Positions 1 to 7,508 of a stretch of 64,000 nucleotides of DNA are shown here, piece by piece. The notes beneath the pieces are model-generated. The model did not search any database, was not told the origin of the DNA, and saw only the letters and a list, made by a program, of their open reading frames with translations. How positions within the stretch are numbered: position 1 is the stretch's first letter; each line of letters starts with the position of its first letter. The position numbers and the translations under genes are program-made. The DNA comes from Limnohabitans sp. Jir72 (lineage in GTDB: Bacteria > Pseudomonadota > Gammaproteobacteria > Burkholderiales > Burkholderiaceae_C): positions 62,001 to 126,000 of the forward strand of contig NZ_NESC01000007.1 in assembly GCF_003063575.1 (NCBI RefSeq). The letters are read 5' to 3'.

Positions 1-1
1 C

Positions 2-1033
2 GAAGCCATTTTGTTTCGCATGGATCAGCAAGGTCTGCAAAAGAAAGACTTGGTTCCTTACTTTGGCTCTTTGCCGAAGGTGTCCGAAGTTTTGAATCGT
101 AAACGCCCGCTCACACTGGCCATGATTCGCAAACTCCACACAGGTCTAGGCATTGCAGCAGAAACATTGCTCCAAGGTGACGATGGCATCGATCTGTCTG
201 ACACCCCTGCCTACGACCCCAGCAAGTTTCCATTGCAAGAGATGTTCAAGCGCGGCTACTTCAAGACCACGTTTGATTCGCTTCGAAAAGTCAAGGATCA
301 CGCAGAAGAAGCCATTCGCGAATTCATGCAGAACGCTCTATTGCAGCCAGCGCGCTTGAGGGCGCCACTGCATCAAAAAGGTGTTCGAACCATGGACGAA
401 TACGCACTGTTGATCTGGCAAGTCGCCGTACTGAAAAAAGCACGTGCCATGAAACTCACCCGTGAATATGCCCACGGGTCCATCACCGATGCGTGGCTCA
501 AAGATCTGACGAAACTTTCACGTTTTGACCAAGGCCCAAAGCTTGCACAAGAGTTTTTGGCCGATGCCGGAATAGCCTTGGTATTTGAAGACCACTTTGA
601 CAAAACCTATTTGGATGGTGCAGCCATGCTCGATGGTGCCCGCCCCGTCATTGCGCTAACGCTGCGTCATGACCGCCTGGACAATTATTGGTTTGCACTT
701 CTGCACGAACTGGTGCACGTTCAAAAACATCTGCGGCCAGACAATGATTTCATTGCAGACAACCTTGAAGACAAACTTCAAATGCAAACACATGACGAAC
801 GCGAAGCAGACGAAGGGGCCAAGAACACACTGATTTCCCCCGCCGAATGGGCAGCATCGGCAGTGAAGCTGGAACACAGTACAGAAAACGCCATGGCCTT
901 GGCTGATCAATTGCGAATTCATCCTGTCATCGTCGCTGGACGTGTTCGACATGAAACAGGCAACTGGCGGCTGCTGAGCAACATCAAGGCAACAGTCAGA
1001 CAACACTTCATGTCAACAAGCGCAAACGCTTAA
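2..1033 (+). CDS. HTH (XRE/HigA-like) protein with ImmA/IrrE metallopeptidase domain, 5' partial
   Basis: The reading frame is open to the left edge, so the true start lies outside the window; an internal TTG at 11 is not a convincing start. The first ~50 residues (QQGLQKKDLVPYFGS, then SEVLNRKRPL) match the helix-turn-helix of HigA-type antitoxins. The C-terminal half carries a zinc-peptidase motif HELVH (232-236 counting from the TTG) followed by a downstream DEREADEGA acidic stretch, as in ImmA/IrrE (DUF955) proteins. Such two-domain proteins act as antitoxins or as proteolytic anti-repressors. A HigB-like toxin, if present, would lie left of the window. It converges on the defence operon and may belong to the same island. 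Family assignment is secure; the role is inferred. Confidence 0.85.
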   Translation, partial: EAILFRMDQQGLQKKDLVPYFGSLPKVSEVLNRKRPLTLAMIRKLHTGLGIAAETLLQGDDGIDLSDTPAYDPSKFPLQEMFKRGYFKTTFDSLRKVKDHAEEAIREFMQNALLQPARLRAPLHQKGVRTMDEYALLIWQVAVLKKARAMKLTREYAHGSITDAWLKDLTKLSRFDQGPKLAQEFLADAGIALVFEDHFDKTYLDGAAMLDGARPVIALTLRHDRLDNYWFALLHELVHVQKHLRPDNDFIADNLEDKLQMQTHDEREADEGAKNTLISPAEWAASAVKLEHSTENAMALADQLRIHPVIVAGRVRHETGNWRLLSNIKATVRQHFMSTSANA

Positions 1034-1057
1034 GGAATGTGAAATCAACCGCCATCA

Positions 1058-1082
1058 GGCCCACATCCTTGTGGGCCTTTTC
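1058..1082 (+). terminator. Rho-independent terminator after the HTH-ImmA gene
   Basis: A perfect 7-bp stem GGCCCAC / GTGGGCC with a 6-nt loop is followed by TTTT, 25 bp after the stop codon of the HTH-ImmA gene. The T-run is only on the plus-strand side, so it terminates that gene and not the convergent operon. Confidence 0.8.
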
Positions 1083-1115
1083 CATTTCTGAAAAATTGAC
1101 AGCGTCATTTTTTCT

Positions 1116-2063
1116 TCACCCTATCGCTTGAATCACCGGCCTGAACACCGCGTTCATCTTGACGATGCGCTGCACAAACCAATCGAGGTAGGCACCCCAT
1201 TGGGCTTCGTCTTCAATCGGGCTGTCTTGACGCCAGGTGGCGATGCGGCAGGCGTGGGCATCGGGGAGTTCTTGCCAGTCCAGCTCGAAACCCAAGGCTT
1301 GCTCGATGCTCGGCTTTTGTGACAAGAGGGCCTCGTACATCTTTTTCGATTCGTTGTGAAAGATGTACACCTCGACGCCCAAGCGGTCGTCTTTGTGGCT
1401 GGCGGTGGGCGCTATCTTGAAGCCCGCACGGCCAATGGCAATGTTGAGCCAGTGCTGCGGCCTGGGCGTTTGGGGTCGAATGTTCGGGGCCTTTTGAGCC
1501 AGCACATCCACCAAGGCGTGCCACAGCTTGAGCTGCAACTGTTTTGTTGGGGTGGCGTTGGCGGCGGCCTTGGTTTGCTCGCGGCCCGTCTTGGCCCAAT
1601 CGTTGGGCTTGGCCACCACTTCAAACTTAGGCGCCAAAGGCGAATCGCCAATGCGCCACAGCACCACCTCCACCGCAAAAAAGCTCAGTTCTTCGGTGGT
1701 GTTCTGGTTCAAAAACTCAAACGCTGCCACATGCTCGGGTCGGAAAGACTCGGCCACCCAAATCACCTTCTTGGCCCCTGTGCCCGCCGCGTAGGTGAGG
1801 ATCTGGCCCAGGTGCGTGTGGTTGGTCTTTTCCAACTGGTTTTCGATGATGACCTGGTCATCCCCGCTGGTGCACAAGATGTCGAGCTTGAACTCGCCGA
1901 CCCAATGCTCGGTGGCCACCAGCTCCAGGTCGGCCAAACCCAGCGCATCGGCCAGCGTGTTGAGGTTGTCCTCTTCGGCCAGCCAAGGCGTGAAATCATT
2001 GGCTTCGTGCTTCCAGGCTTCGCGCAGAGGGACGCGTTCGAGTTTGCTGAGAGTTTTTTTCAT
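1116..2063 (-). CDS. DUF4268 protein, PD-(D/E)XK nuclease-like
   Basis: A 315-residue protein of the DUF4268 family. Residues ~50-95 contain GEFKLDILCTSG, then IIENQLEKTNHTHLGQILTYAAG; the D..., (I)ENQ and downstream Gln/Tyr pattern resembles the PD-(D/E)XK nuclease core known in these proteins. The C-terminal ~130 residues are the DUF4268 domain proper. It starts 7 bp after the TIR-like gene and is the last gene of the seven-gene operon, with the same direction and very tight spacing. Since no hsdR is present next to hsdMS, this nuclease-like protein could supply DNA cleavage for the island; that is speculation. GC content looks higher than in the preceding four genes. Confidence 0.8.
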   Translation of the reverse strand: MKKTLSKLERVPLREAWKHEANDFTPWLAEEDNLNTLADALGLADLELVATEHWVGEFKLDILCTSGDDQVIIENQLEKTNHTHLGQILTYAAGTGAKKVIWVAESFRPEHVAAFEFLNQNTTEELSFFAVEVVLWRIGDSPLAPKFEVVAKPNDWAKTGREQTKAAANATPTKQLQLKLWHALVDVLAQKAPNIRPQTPRPQHWLNIAIGRAGFKIAPTASHKDDRLGVEVYIFHNESKKMYEALLSQKPSIEQALGFELDWQELPDAHACRIATWRQDSPIEDEAQWGAYLDWFVQRIVKMNAVFRPVIQAIG

Positions 2064-2070
2064 AAATCTA

Positions 2071-2571
2071 TCAACGCTTTGTGCTTGCGTCTTCGATTGC
2101 CTTTGTCAGAGCAGCGTGCTCCCATTTGACGGCTTTGCACTCGTTTTGCTTGAACGCTGGTGGGGTTTGGGTTGGAGGTGTCTCGCCCTTATAAATACCT
2201 ATGACACCTTTACCACGCTTCAAACTTTCCTCAATTTCCCAATTCACCCACTTGCTCGATGCTGTCTTTTCAGACAAGTAAACCATCGTCACCGAGCAAC
2301 GGTCAATCTTCTCGCGGATATTCCGTTTGATGTAGTCAGCGCTGGTGCTGTCATATGGTTCTTTGACTGAATGATCGTCAAATTGCAGATCCATCGCGTC
2401 ATTTTTCGCTTGCCCTCGAAGAAGATTCACTTCATTCAAATCTTCATGGTCAAAGCTAATGAAAACATGTCTACTGGCAACATCCTTGGCTTCCGCAAGA
2501 CGCTGTTTTACCTTGTCTTCCATACTTTTTTTATCTGAATTGAACAAGGTTCCACCTGTACTTCCTCCCAT
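2071..2571 (-). CDS. Small TIR-like protein (ThsB/MTH538/DUF1863 type) with N-terminal Met-Gly-Gly
   Basis: A 166-residue protein. Residues 35-125 form a TIR-like fold of the DUF1863/ThsB class: HVFISFDHED at the first strand, then RNIREKIDRCSVTMVYLSE, and SKWVNWEIEESLKRGK carrying the probable catalytic glutamate (E112 or E114). Thoeris ThsB proteins of this class make NAD-derived signals. The start is set by TAA-GGAGG-CAAAA-ATG directly after the queC-like stop; the frame is open further upstream, but that would overlap the queC-like gene by over 100 bp. The N-terminus MGGSTGG is flexible and glycine-rich; methionine aminopeptidase should expose Gly2. No ThsA is present. The neighbouring SLATT protein is a candidate effector. 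Function as a defence sensor or signalling enzyme is inferred from family and context. Confidence 0.85.
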   Translation of the reverse strand: MGGSTGGTLFNSDKKSMEDKVKQRLAEAKDVASRHVFISFDHEDLNEVNLLRGQAKNDAMDLQFDDHSVKEPYDSTSADYIKRNIREKIDRCSVTMVYLSEKTASSKWVNWEIEESLKRGKGVIGIYKGETPPTQTPPAFKQNECKAVKWEHAALTKAIEDASTKR

Positions 2572-2576
2572 TTTTG

Positions 2577-2581
2577 CCTCC
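2577..2581 (-). promoter_or_regulatory. Consensus ribosome binding site deciding the TIR-like start
   Basis: On the minus strand the queC-like stop TAA is followed at once by GGAGG, a 5-nt spacer CAAAA and ATG GGA GGA. This is the best Shine-Dalgarno of the operon and fixes the Met-Gly-Gly N-terminus. Confidence 0.85.
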
Positions 2582-3166
2582 TTAGTTGAACTTAAATTCA
2601 AGACATGCGATGCAACAGCCACACGGTTGCGTCTCTCCTGTATGGCACGAATATGTGCCACTGATGCCTTTCTCAGTCGCAAGCTGAACAACGTCCGCTT
2701 TGCCAAAGTCAATTAATGGGGTCAGCACTTTGATTGACCGACCCATAGCTTCTGAGATGGCCTGTTCTGCTTGACCAATAAAAGGAAACCGCTGATCCGG
2801 AAACAAGCTGAATTGCTCAGCAAGCAAGCCAATGGCAACTGAATTTGCACCGACTTGATAAGCATAAGAGCTACCCATCAACAAAAACATCAGGTTGCGA
2901 CCAGGTGTAAAGGCATCATCTTTTATATCCAAAGATTCGCAAGTCAAGCCAGACGTAATAAGCCGACCAAAACCACTCAGATCCATTCTTGTTGGCTCAG
3001 GCAGCCCCAACTGTCGATGAACGATCTGACACGTCGCCCACTCTTTAACTGCTGCACGCTGGCCATAGTCAATGAACAAGGGGAAATGGTCGATTTGACT
3101 TTCCTTGGCCATCACACCGACCAAAGTGGAATCAAGGCCCCCTGAAACGAGATTCACAAAACTCAT
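2582..3166 (-). CDS. QueC-like 7-deazaguanine enzyme (Cap9-like), defence-associated
   Basis: A 194-residue protein, shorter than housekeeping QueC (~230). It keeps the PP-loop SGGLDS (8-13), PGRN (88-91), a TPLIDFGKADVV segment (149-160) and a C-terminal zinc site C174-x7-C182-x2-C185-x2-C188. QueC converts 7-carboxy-7-deazaguanine to preQ0 with ATP. No other queuosine gene is nearby. It sits between a TGT-like and a TIR-like gene, so a defence role is likelier than tRNA modification. QueC-like Cap9 of type IV CBASS has, as I recall, been reported to join a deazaguanine to a protein N-terminal glycine. The chosen ATG has a GGGAGG ribosome binding site 13 bp after the TGT-like stop; the longer frame upstream overlaps that gene. 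Confidence 0.85.
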   Translation of the reverse strand: MSFVNLVSGGLDSTLVGVMAKESQIDHFPLFIDYGQRAAVKEWATCQIVHRQLGLPEPTRMDLSGFGRLITSGLTCESLDIKDDAFTPGRNLMFLLMGSSYAYQVGANSVAIGLLAEQFSLFPDQRFPFIGQAEQAISEAMGRSIKVLTPLIDFGKADVVQLATEKGISGTYSCHTGETQPCGCCIACLEFKFN

Positions 3167-3179
3167 CAGACACCTCCCA

Positions 3180-4154
3180 TCAAGAATTAACCCAACCAAA
3201 TTCAGTAGCGCAATGACGAAACACATGCTCAGGAAAGTTGCGACGACAGAAATCAACGATCGTTCCATTACTGATCGCAGACTGGAGCCTTTTCATCCAC
3301 GACACGTAAAACTCAAGGTTGTGCGCTAACGTGCGTGCCGAGAATGAAAAGCTCCCCTCAGACCAAGCTGTTTGTTTGGAAAAAAAATCAGCCTGCGACA
3401 GGTGATACAACAAACCCGTATCGTGATCAACCACCGTCTGACACCACTCCAGACCATCAAAACTATCGGCACCCATCGCTGAATAAAGCGCGATCGAAAT
3501 CGGGTTGCCAGTGCCTAGCAAGTGAACAACAACGTAACGATCTAATTTATTAAGTTCACTGCGAATAGCCTGCACACTTCGGGCGCGATCAATGATGCCG
3601 TCGCCAAGTCTTCGCTCTGCGACAGCCAACATAGAAACGCCCGTCTGTTCTGCAAAGGCATTGCACAGAGCAGGCAAATCTTTGGCGTTTGAGTGAATGA
3701 TTGGCACGATCTGACAAGAACCCGCCGCTGCCTGATCTTCTCTCCATCGATTCACGAGGAGCGCTAAATGTTCGTCAACGTCATCAGGCGGCTGCTGTTC
3801 ATCGAAACCAAAAGCAAAATCACAGGGAAATTCCGTCAACATTTTGTGAAATGAATCCTGCTTCCATGTATCACGAGCATTTTTCCAAAAGCTCTCATAG
3901 TTGCCCGAATCCATCAGCGTCACGCCTCCCGCGACGCAAAAGGATTGCAGTAACTTTCCGGCATCCGCTGGCTGTGCAAGCTCCGCAAGATCGAATGCAG
4001 AAACCAGGAACTGATTGTTAACCCCCATGAGCGAAGTCAAAACTTGGATGTAATCCTGTGGCTGCAACGCAGTTTTGACTGTGGAAATCGAAGGGAAGTA
4101 CACAGGCAGGGAGAGCGCTTTTTCCCCAACGATCAGCTCCGGTGGTCGACGCAT
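3180..4154 (-). CDS. tRNA-guanine transglycosylase-like protein (TGT/Cap10/DpdA-like)
   Basis: A 324-residue TIM-barrel TGT relative. MDSGNYE (81-87) corresponds to the DSGGFQ base-binding loop, HLLGTGNP (211-218) and GADSFD (228-233) to the barrel end with the nucleophilic aspartate region, and LAHNLEFYVSWM (276-287) to the HNL segment of bacterial TGT that holds the zinc histidine. The C-x-C-x2-C half of the TGT zinc site is missing: no cysteine lies between 239 and 302. That argues against a normal tRNA-Tgt enzyme. It begins one base after the SLATT stop and is followed 13 bp later by the QueC-like gene. TGT-like Cap10 accompanies QueC-like Cap9 in type IV CBASS. A role in handling a deazaguanine on protein or DNA is inferred. 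Confidence 0.8.
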   Translation of the reverse strand: MRRPPELIVGEKALSLPVYFPSISTVKTALQPQDYIQVLTSLMGVNNQFLVSAFDLAELAQPADAGKLLQSFCVAGGVTLMDSGNYESFWKNARDTWKQDSFHKMLTEFPCDFAFGFDEQQPPDDVDEHLALLVNRWREDQAAAGSCQIVPIIHSNAKDLPALCNAFAEQTGVSMLAVAERRLGDGIIDRARSVQAIRSELNKLDRYVVVHLLGTGNPISIALYSAMGADSFDGLEWCQTVVDHDTGLLYHLSQADFFSKQTAWSEGSFSFSARTLAHNLEFYVSWMKRLQSAISNGTIVDFCRRNFPEHVFRHCATEFGWVNS

Positions 4155-4155
4155 G

Positions 4156-4650
4156 CTAATCCTTGCTTTCGACCTTCGTTGAAACTGTTCGCCTTGTTTC
4201 GTTGAACCAGTTGGCGTGCTCTGTCGAAACGTGCTCCTCCACCCTTTCGGCCAAAGCTGTCAGCCGATCAACTTGGGCCAATCCTTTATAGGGGCCTGCA
4301 TTGGAAAGAAACAGGTACTGCTCGTGCTTGAGCCGTTCGGCTGTTGCGCGATAAGTGACCCACAGAGTCGAATACTGGTTCATCTGCTGGGTAGCCTCCA
4401 GTACAGCAATCAAGACACCAGCAATTGAGGCGGCCCACTTGGCGCATTCAGAAGGCAACAAACTTGTGGCCGGTATCAATACCGCCAACGTAACCTGTGT
4501 CAGCTTCAAACGCTTGTACCAGTTCTGACAATGCTGGCTTTTCGTGTCATACCAATCGCGCTGACTAATCAACCGAAACCATGCTGGATGTAGCTTGATC
4601 GAATCCGGCACTGGTGGTTCAGTGAGAATATTTTTATCAGGTGCATTCAT
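4156..4650 (-). CDS. SLATT/DUF4231 two-helix membrane protein, probable effector
   Basis: A 164-residue protein. An N-terminal cytosolic arm with the DUF4231 signature (HPAWFRLISQRDWYDTKSQH) is followed by two predicted membrane helices at ~49-65 and ~71-86, then WVTYRATAERLKHEQYLFLSNAGPY (97-121), typical of the SLATT helical tail. SLATT proteins are predicted pore-forming effectors in nucleotide-signal defence systems. The start overlaps the end of hsdS by 14 bp, so translation is probably coupled. With the TIR-like enzyme in the same operon, a TIR signal that opens a SLATT pore is a reasonable model but is not shown by the sequence. Confidence 0.8.
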   Translation of the reverse strand: MNAPDKNILTEPPVPDSIKLHPAWFRLISQRDWYDTKSQHCQNWYKRLKLTQVTLAVLIPATSLLPSECAKWAASIAGVLIAVLEATQQMNQYSTLWVTYRATAERLKHEQYLFLSNAGPYKGLAQVDRLTALAERVEEHVSTEHANWFNETRRTVSTKVESKD

Positions 4651-5875
4651 TGCAGATTTCCTTCATTGAGTGCTCACTGATGAGCTGACCAGAAATTAAA
4701 CGAGGTAGCAGAGCGTCACGAATAACCACAAGGCTTTGGGCTTGCTTTTCATTCACTCGACAGCGCTTATGAATTTGTGACGCTAGCACCTCAAATGCAT
4801 CCACACACGGACGTGCGGGCTGTAAATAAGGTAAGCCGTGAATGTGATTGCGGTTGAGGCTAGGTACGGCGGAACCCGCGTTGAACGATTTGAAATCGAT
4901 CAGCCTTAAAACTTCATAGGCATAACAAGGCGTTGCCGCTTTGAATTCCTTTACCCAGAGCGTGGTGTTCAATGGCCAGAAGTCTTCCAACTCCAAGAAG
5001 ACTCTTCCCAAAACACCTGATCGCCCAGTTACAACTCCCGGTCCCTTCACCATCGCTTTGTGATGTGTCCCGCTCGGTCCACTTGCTGCAATGATTGGAA
5101 AATCACCCGATGTTCTATCTTGCGCTGGCAAATCAAAACCCCTTTGCAGCACCAGCAAATCATCCAATCGACCGACGCGCCACCCCTTCGGCACAGCCCC
5201 CAACTCTGACTCTTCAAAGCTGTCGGGGAACAGGGCGGCGGTGGCTTGGTCCATGCCTTCGGGGGCGCGGTCTTGCATCTTGGCGTGGACGGGGTCGAAG
5301 TCCACGAACCAGGACTTGAACAGGGCTTGGGCGATGGCTTCGAGGGTTGTGTTGGTTTCGCGCAGGAGGGTGATGCGGTCGTCCAGCACGCCCAGCATGT
5401 CTGCAATGGCTTGCTGCAAGCCCTTCGACGGTGCAGGGACGTCCAGCTTGCTCAGCGTCGAAACGTACAGGTTTTTCTGAACGCTTCCTTCGGCCAGTGT
5501 TTCGATCGTGGGTCGCAAATGCCGTAGTACGAAGAATAGGTAGCGAGGAACACTGTTTGGCTTCGGCTTGATATTGATTACCGCTCGATTCCCGCACATG
5601 TGATCACCGAGCAACCCTAGCCGACCAATGGTCCCAGATTTACTAATGGCCAGAGTTCCTGGTTCAAAGAGAACAGCGCTTTTGCCTGCGCTGTTGAACC
5701 CCTTATCAGACAAAGTGCGTGACGTATTTGTGACCAGTCCGTCATTCAAGTCCGTTGCTCTAAGCCACTTAACAGGGCCGTCAAAATAAGAGGGCTCGCG
5801 CTGTGAAGGATTTACGTATCCCTCTTGGAAATCAGCCAACGAACCAAGCTTTACGTGAGGCCAATCAGAACTCAT
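4637..5875 (-). CDS. hsdS: Type I restriction-modification specificity subunit
   Basis: A 412-residue HsdS with the usual two target recognition domains: the first ~1-150, a central conserved helix (ITLLRETNTTLEAIAQALFKSWFVDFDPVHAK, ~173-205), the second ~230-370, and a C-terminal repeat of the helix. It overlaps hsdM by 11 bp and the SLATT gene by 14 bp. The central helix and the hsdM junction are GC-rich, while both recognition domains are visibly richer in A/T, consistent with exchange of recognition domains between strains. Confidence 0.93.
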   Translation of the reverse strand: MSSDWPHVKLGSLADFQEGYVNPSQREPSYFDGPVKWLRATDLNDGLVTNTSRTLSDKGFNSAGKSAVLFEPGTLAISKSGTIGRLGLLGDHMCGNRAVINIKPKPNSVPRYLFFVLRHLRPTIETLAEGSVQKNLYVSTLSKLDVPAPSKGLQQAIADMLGVLDDRITLLRETNTTLEAIAQALFKSWFVDFDPVHAKMQDRAPEGMDQATAALFPDSFEESELGAVPKGWRVGRLDDLLVLQRGFDLPAQDRTSGDFPIIAASGPSGTHHKAMVKGPGVVTGRSGVLGRVFLELEDFWPLNTTLWVKEFKAATPCYAYEVLRLIDFKSFNAGSAVPSLNRNHIHGLPYLQPARPCVDAFEVLASQIHKRCRVNEKQAQSLVVIRDALLPRLISGQLISEHSMKEICNECT

Positions 5876-7409
5876 ACCCCAGCCCCCCCAGCTTTTTCCG
5901 AATCAGCGCGTCCAGCTCTGCGCCTTTGGCCATTTGCTCGCCCAGCTTGGCGGTGAGCGTTTGCATCTTGTCGGCAAAGGCTTCGTCGTCGTCGTCCACT
6001 TCTTCGGCACCCACATAGCGGCCTGGTGTGAGCACATGGCCGTGCTGGGCAATCTCGGCCAGTGGCACGCTTCGGCAAAAGCCTGCAACGTCTTGGTAGT
6101 CAACCCCGCCCGTGCGCCATGCGGCGACGGTTTGGCTGATGCGTTCGATGACTTCGTCGGTCAACTCGCTTTGCACGCGGCTGATCATGGTGGCTTGTTT
6201 GCGGGCGTCGATGAACAGCACTTCGCCTTTGCGCTTTTTCTGCTTGGCCAAGAACCACAAGCACGCAGGGATTTGCGTGTTGAAGAACAGCTGGCCGGGC
6301 AAGGCCACCATAACCTCCACCACGTCGGCATCGACCATGGCTGCGCGGATTTGGCCTTCGCTGTTTTGGCTGCTGCTCATGCTGCCATTGGCCAGCACAA
6401 TGCCCGCCCTTCCCGTGGGCTTGAGGTGGTGCAGGATGTGTTGCAGCCAAGCGTAGTTGGCATTGCCTTGCGGGGGCGTGCCGTATTCCCAGCGGGCGTC
6501 GCCGTCCAGGCTGGCGTGCCACCAGTCGCTGATGTTGAAAGGCGGGTTGGCCAAACAAAAGTCGGCGCGCAGGTCGGGGTGTTGGTTGCGGGTGAAGGTG
6601 TCGGCGGGCTCTTTGCCCAGGTTGTAGTCCATGCCCCGAATGACGAGGTTCATTGCCGCCAAGCGCCAGGTGGTGGGGTTGGCCTCTTGGCCGTAGATGG
6701 ACACATCGCCCAGCTTGCCGCCGTGGTCTTCGATGAACTTTTCAGACTGAACAAACATGCCGCTGGACCCGCAGCAGGGGTCGTAAATCTGTCCCTTGCT
6801 GGGCGAGAGCACGGCCACCAGTGTTTTGACAATGCTGGCGGGCGTGTAGAACTGCCCTCCCCGCTTGCCTTCGGCACTGGCAAACATGCCCAAGAAATAT
6901 TCGTACACCTGACCCAAGATGTCGCGGGCCTTCGATGGGTCATCACCAAAGCCAATGGTCGAGATCAGGTTGACCAACTCACCCAGCTTGCCGTCGGGCA
7001 ATTGGGCGCGGGCAAAGCGTTTGTCGAGGATGCCTTTGAGTTTGGGGTTGTCGGCTTCGATCAGGCTCAACGCGTCATCGATGCGTTTGCCAATGTCGGG
7101 CTGGGGCGCAGCGGCGCGCAGGGCTTCCCAGCGGGCACCTTCGGGCACCCAAAACACGTTTTCGCTGGTGTAGTAGTCGCGGTCTTCCAGCTCGGCGGCA
7201 ATGTCTTCGTCGGCGGCGTCGCCATAAAACAGCTCGTCTGCGGGGTCGCGCAAGCGGGTTTTCAGCTCGGCTTGGCGGGCCACAAAGGCGTCAGAGATGT
7301 ATTTGACGAAGATGAGGCCGAGCACCAAGTGCTTGTATTCGGCGGCGTCCATGTTGGCGCGCAGTTTGTCGGCCGATGCCCAGAGGGTCTTTTTGATGTC
7401 GTCGAGCAT
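5865..7409 (-). CDS. hsdM: Type I restriction-modification DNA adenine methyltransferase subunit
   Basis: A 514-residue N6-adenine methylase. The N-terminal helical domain begins MLDDIKKTLWASADKLRANM, a standard HsdM start; the AdoMet motif is DPCCGSSGMF and the catalytic motif is NPPFNISDWW. The ATG at 7409 was chosen over a TTG 36 bp upstream because family members start here. It is the first gene of the operon. No hsdR is found on either side in the window. Confidence 0.93.
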   Translation of the reverse strand: MLDDIKKTLWASADKLRANMDAAEYKHLVLGLIFVKYISDAFVARQAELKTRLRDPADELFYGDAADEDIAAELEDRDYYTSENVFWVPEGARWEALRAAAPQPDIGKRIDDALSLIEADNPKLKGILDKRFARAQLPDGKLGELVNLISTIGFGDDPSKARDILGQVYEYFLGMFASAEGKRGGQFYTPASIVKTLVAVLSPSKGQIYDPCCGSSGMFVQSEKFIEDHGGKLGDVSIYGQEANPTTWRLAAMNLVIRGMDYNLGKEPADTFTRNQHPDLRADFCLANPPFNISDWWHASLDGDARWEYGTPPQGNANYAWLQHILHHLKPTGRAGIVLANGSMSSSQNSEGQIRAAMVDADVVEVMVALPGQLFFNTQIPACLWFLAKQKKRKGEVLFIDARKQATMISRVQSELTDEVIERISQTVAAWRTGGVDYQDVAGFCRSVPLAEIAQHGHVLTPGRYVGAEEVDDDDEAFADKMQTLTAKLGEQMAKGAELDALIRKKLGGLGYEF

Positions 7410-7508
7410 TTGTAGTGTTTTTGAATTCAGCTTGAAGAATACCAATCTTTGATCCTTGCCTGAGCCAGCGGCAGCAAAAATCGGCGCGCTTCTTGCATGT
7501 GAGCACCC

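Noticed and set aside
2071..4154. A canonical Thoeris system
   Set aside because: Only a ThsB-like TIR gene is present; no ThsA (NAD-hydrolysing SIR2 or SLOG protein) occurs in the operon.
2071..4154. A type IV CBASS or a QatABCD system
   Set aside because: QueC-like and TGT-like genes are present, but there is no CD-NTase, no OGG-like Cap11, and no QatA ATPase, QatB or TatD-like QatD.
2582..4154. A Dpd-type 7-deazaguanine DNA modification cluster
   Set aside because: Only TGT-like and QueC-like genes occur; the other dpd genes and a dedicated restriction part are not seen.
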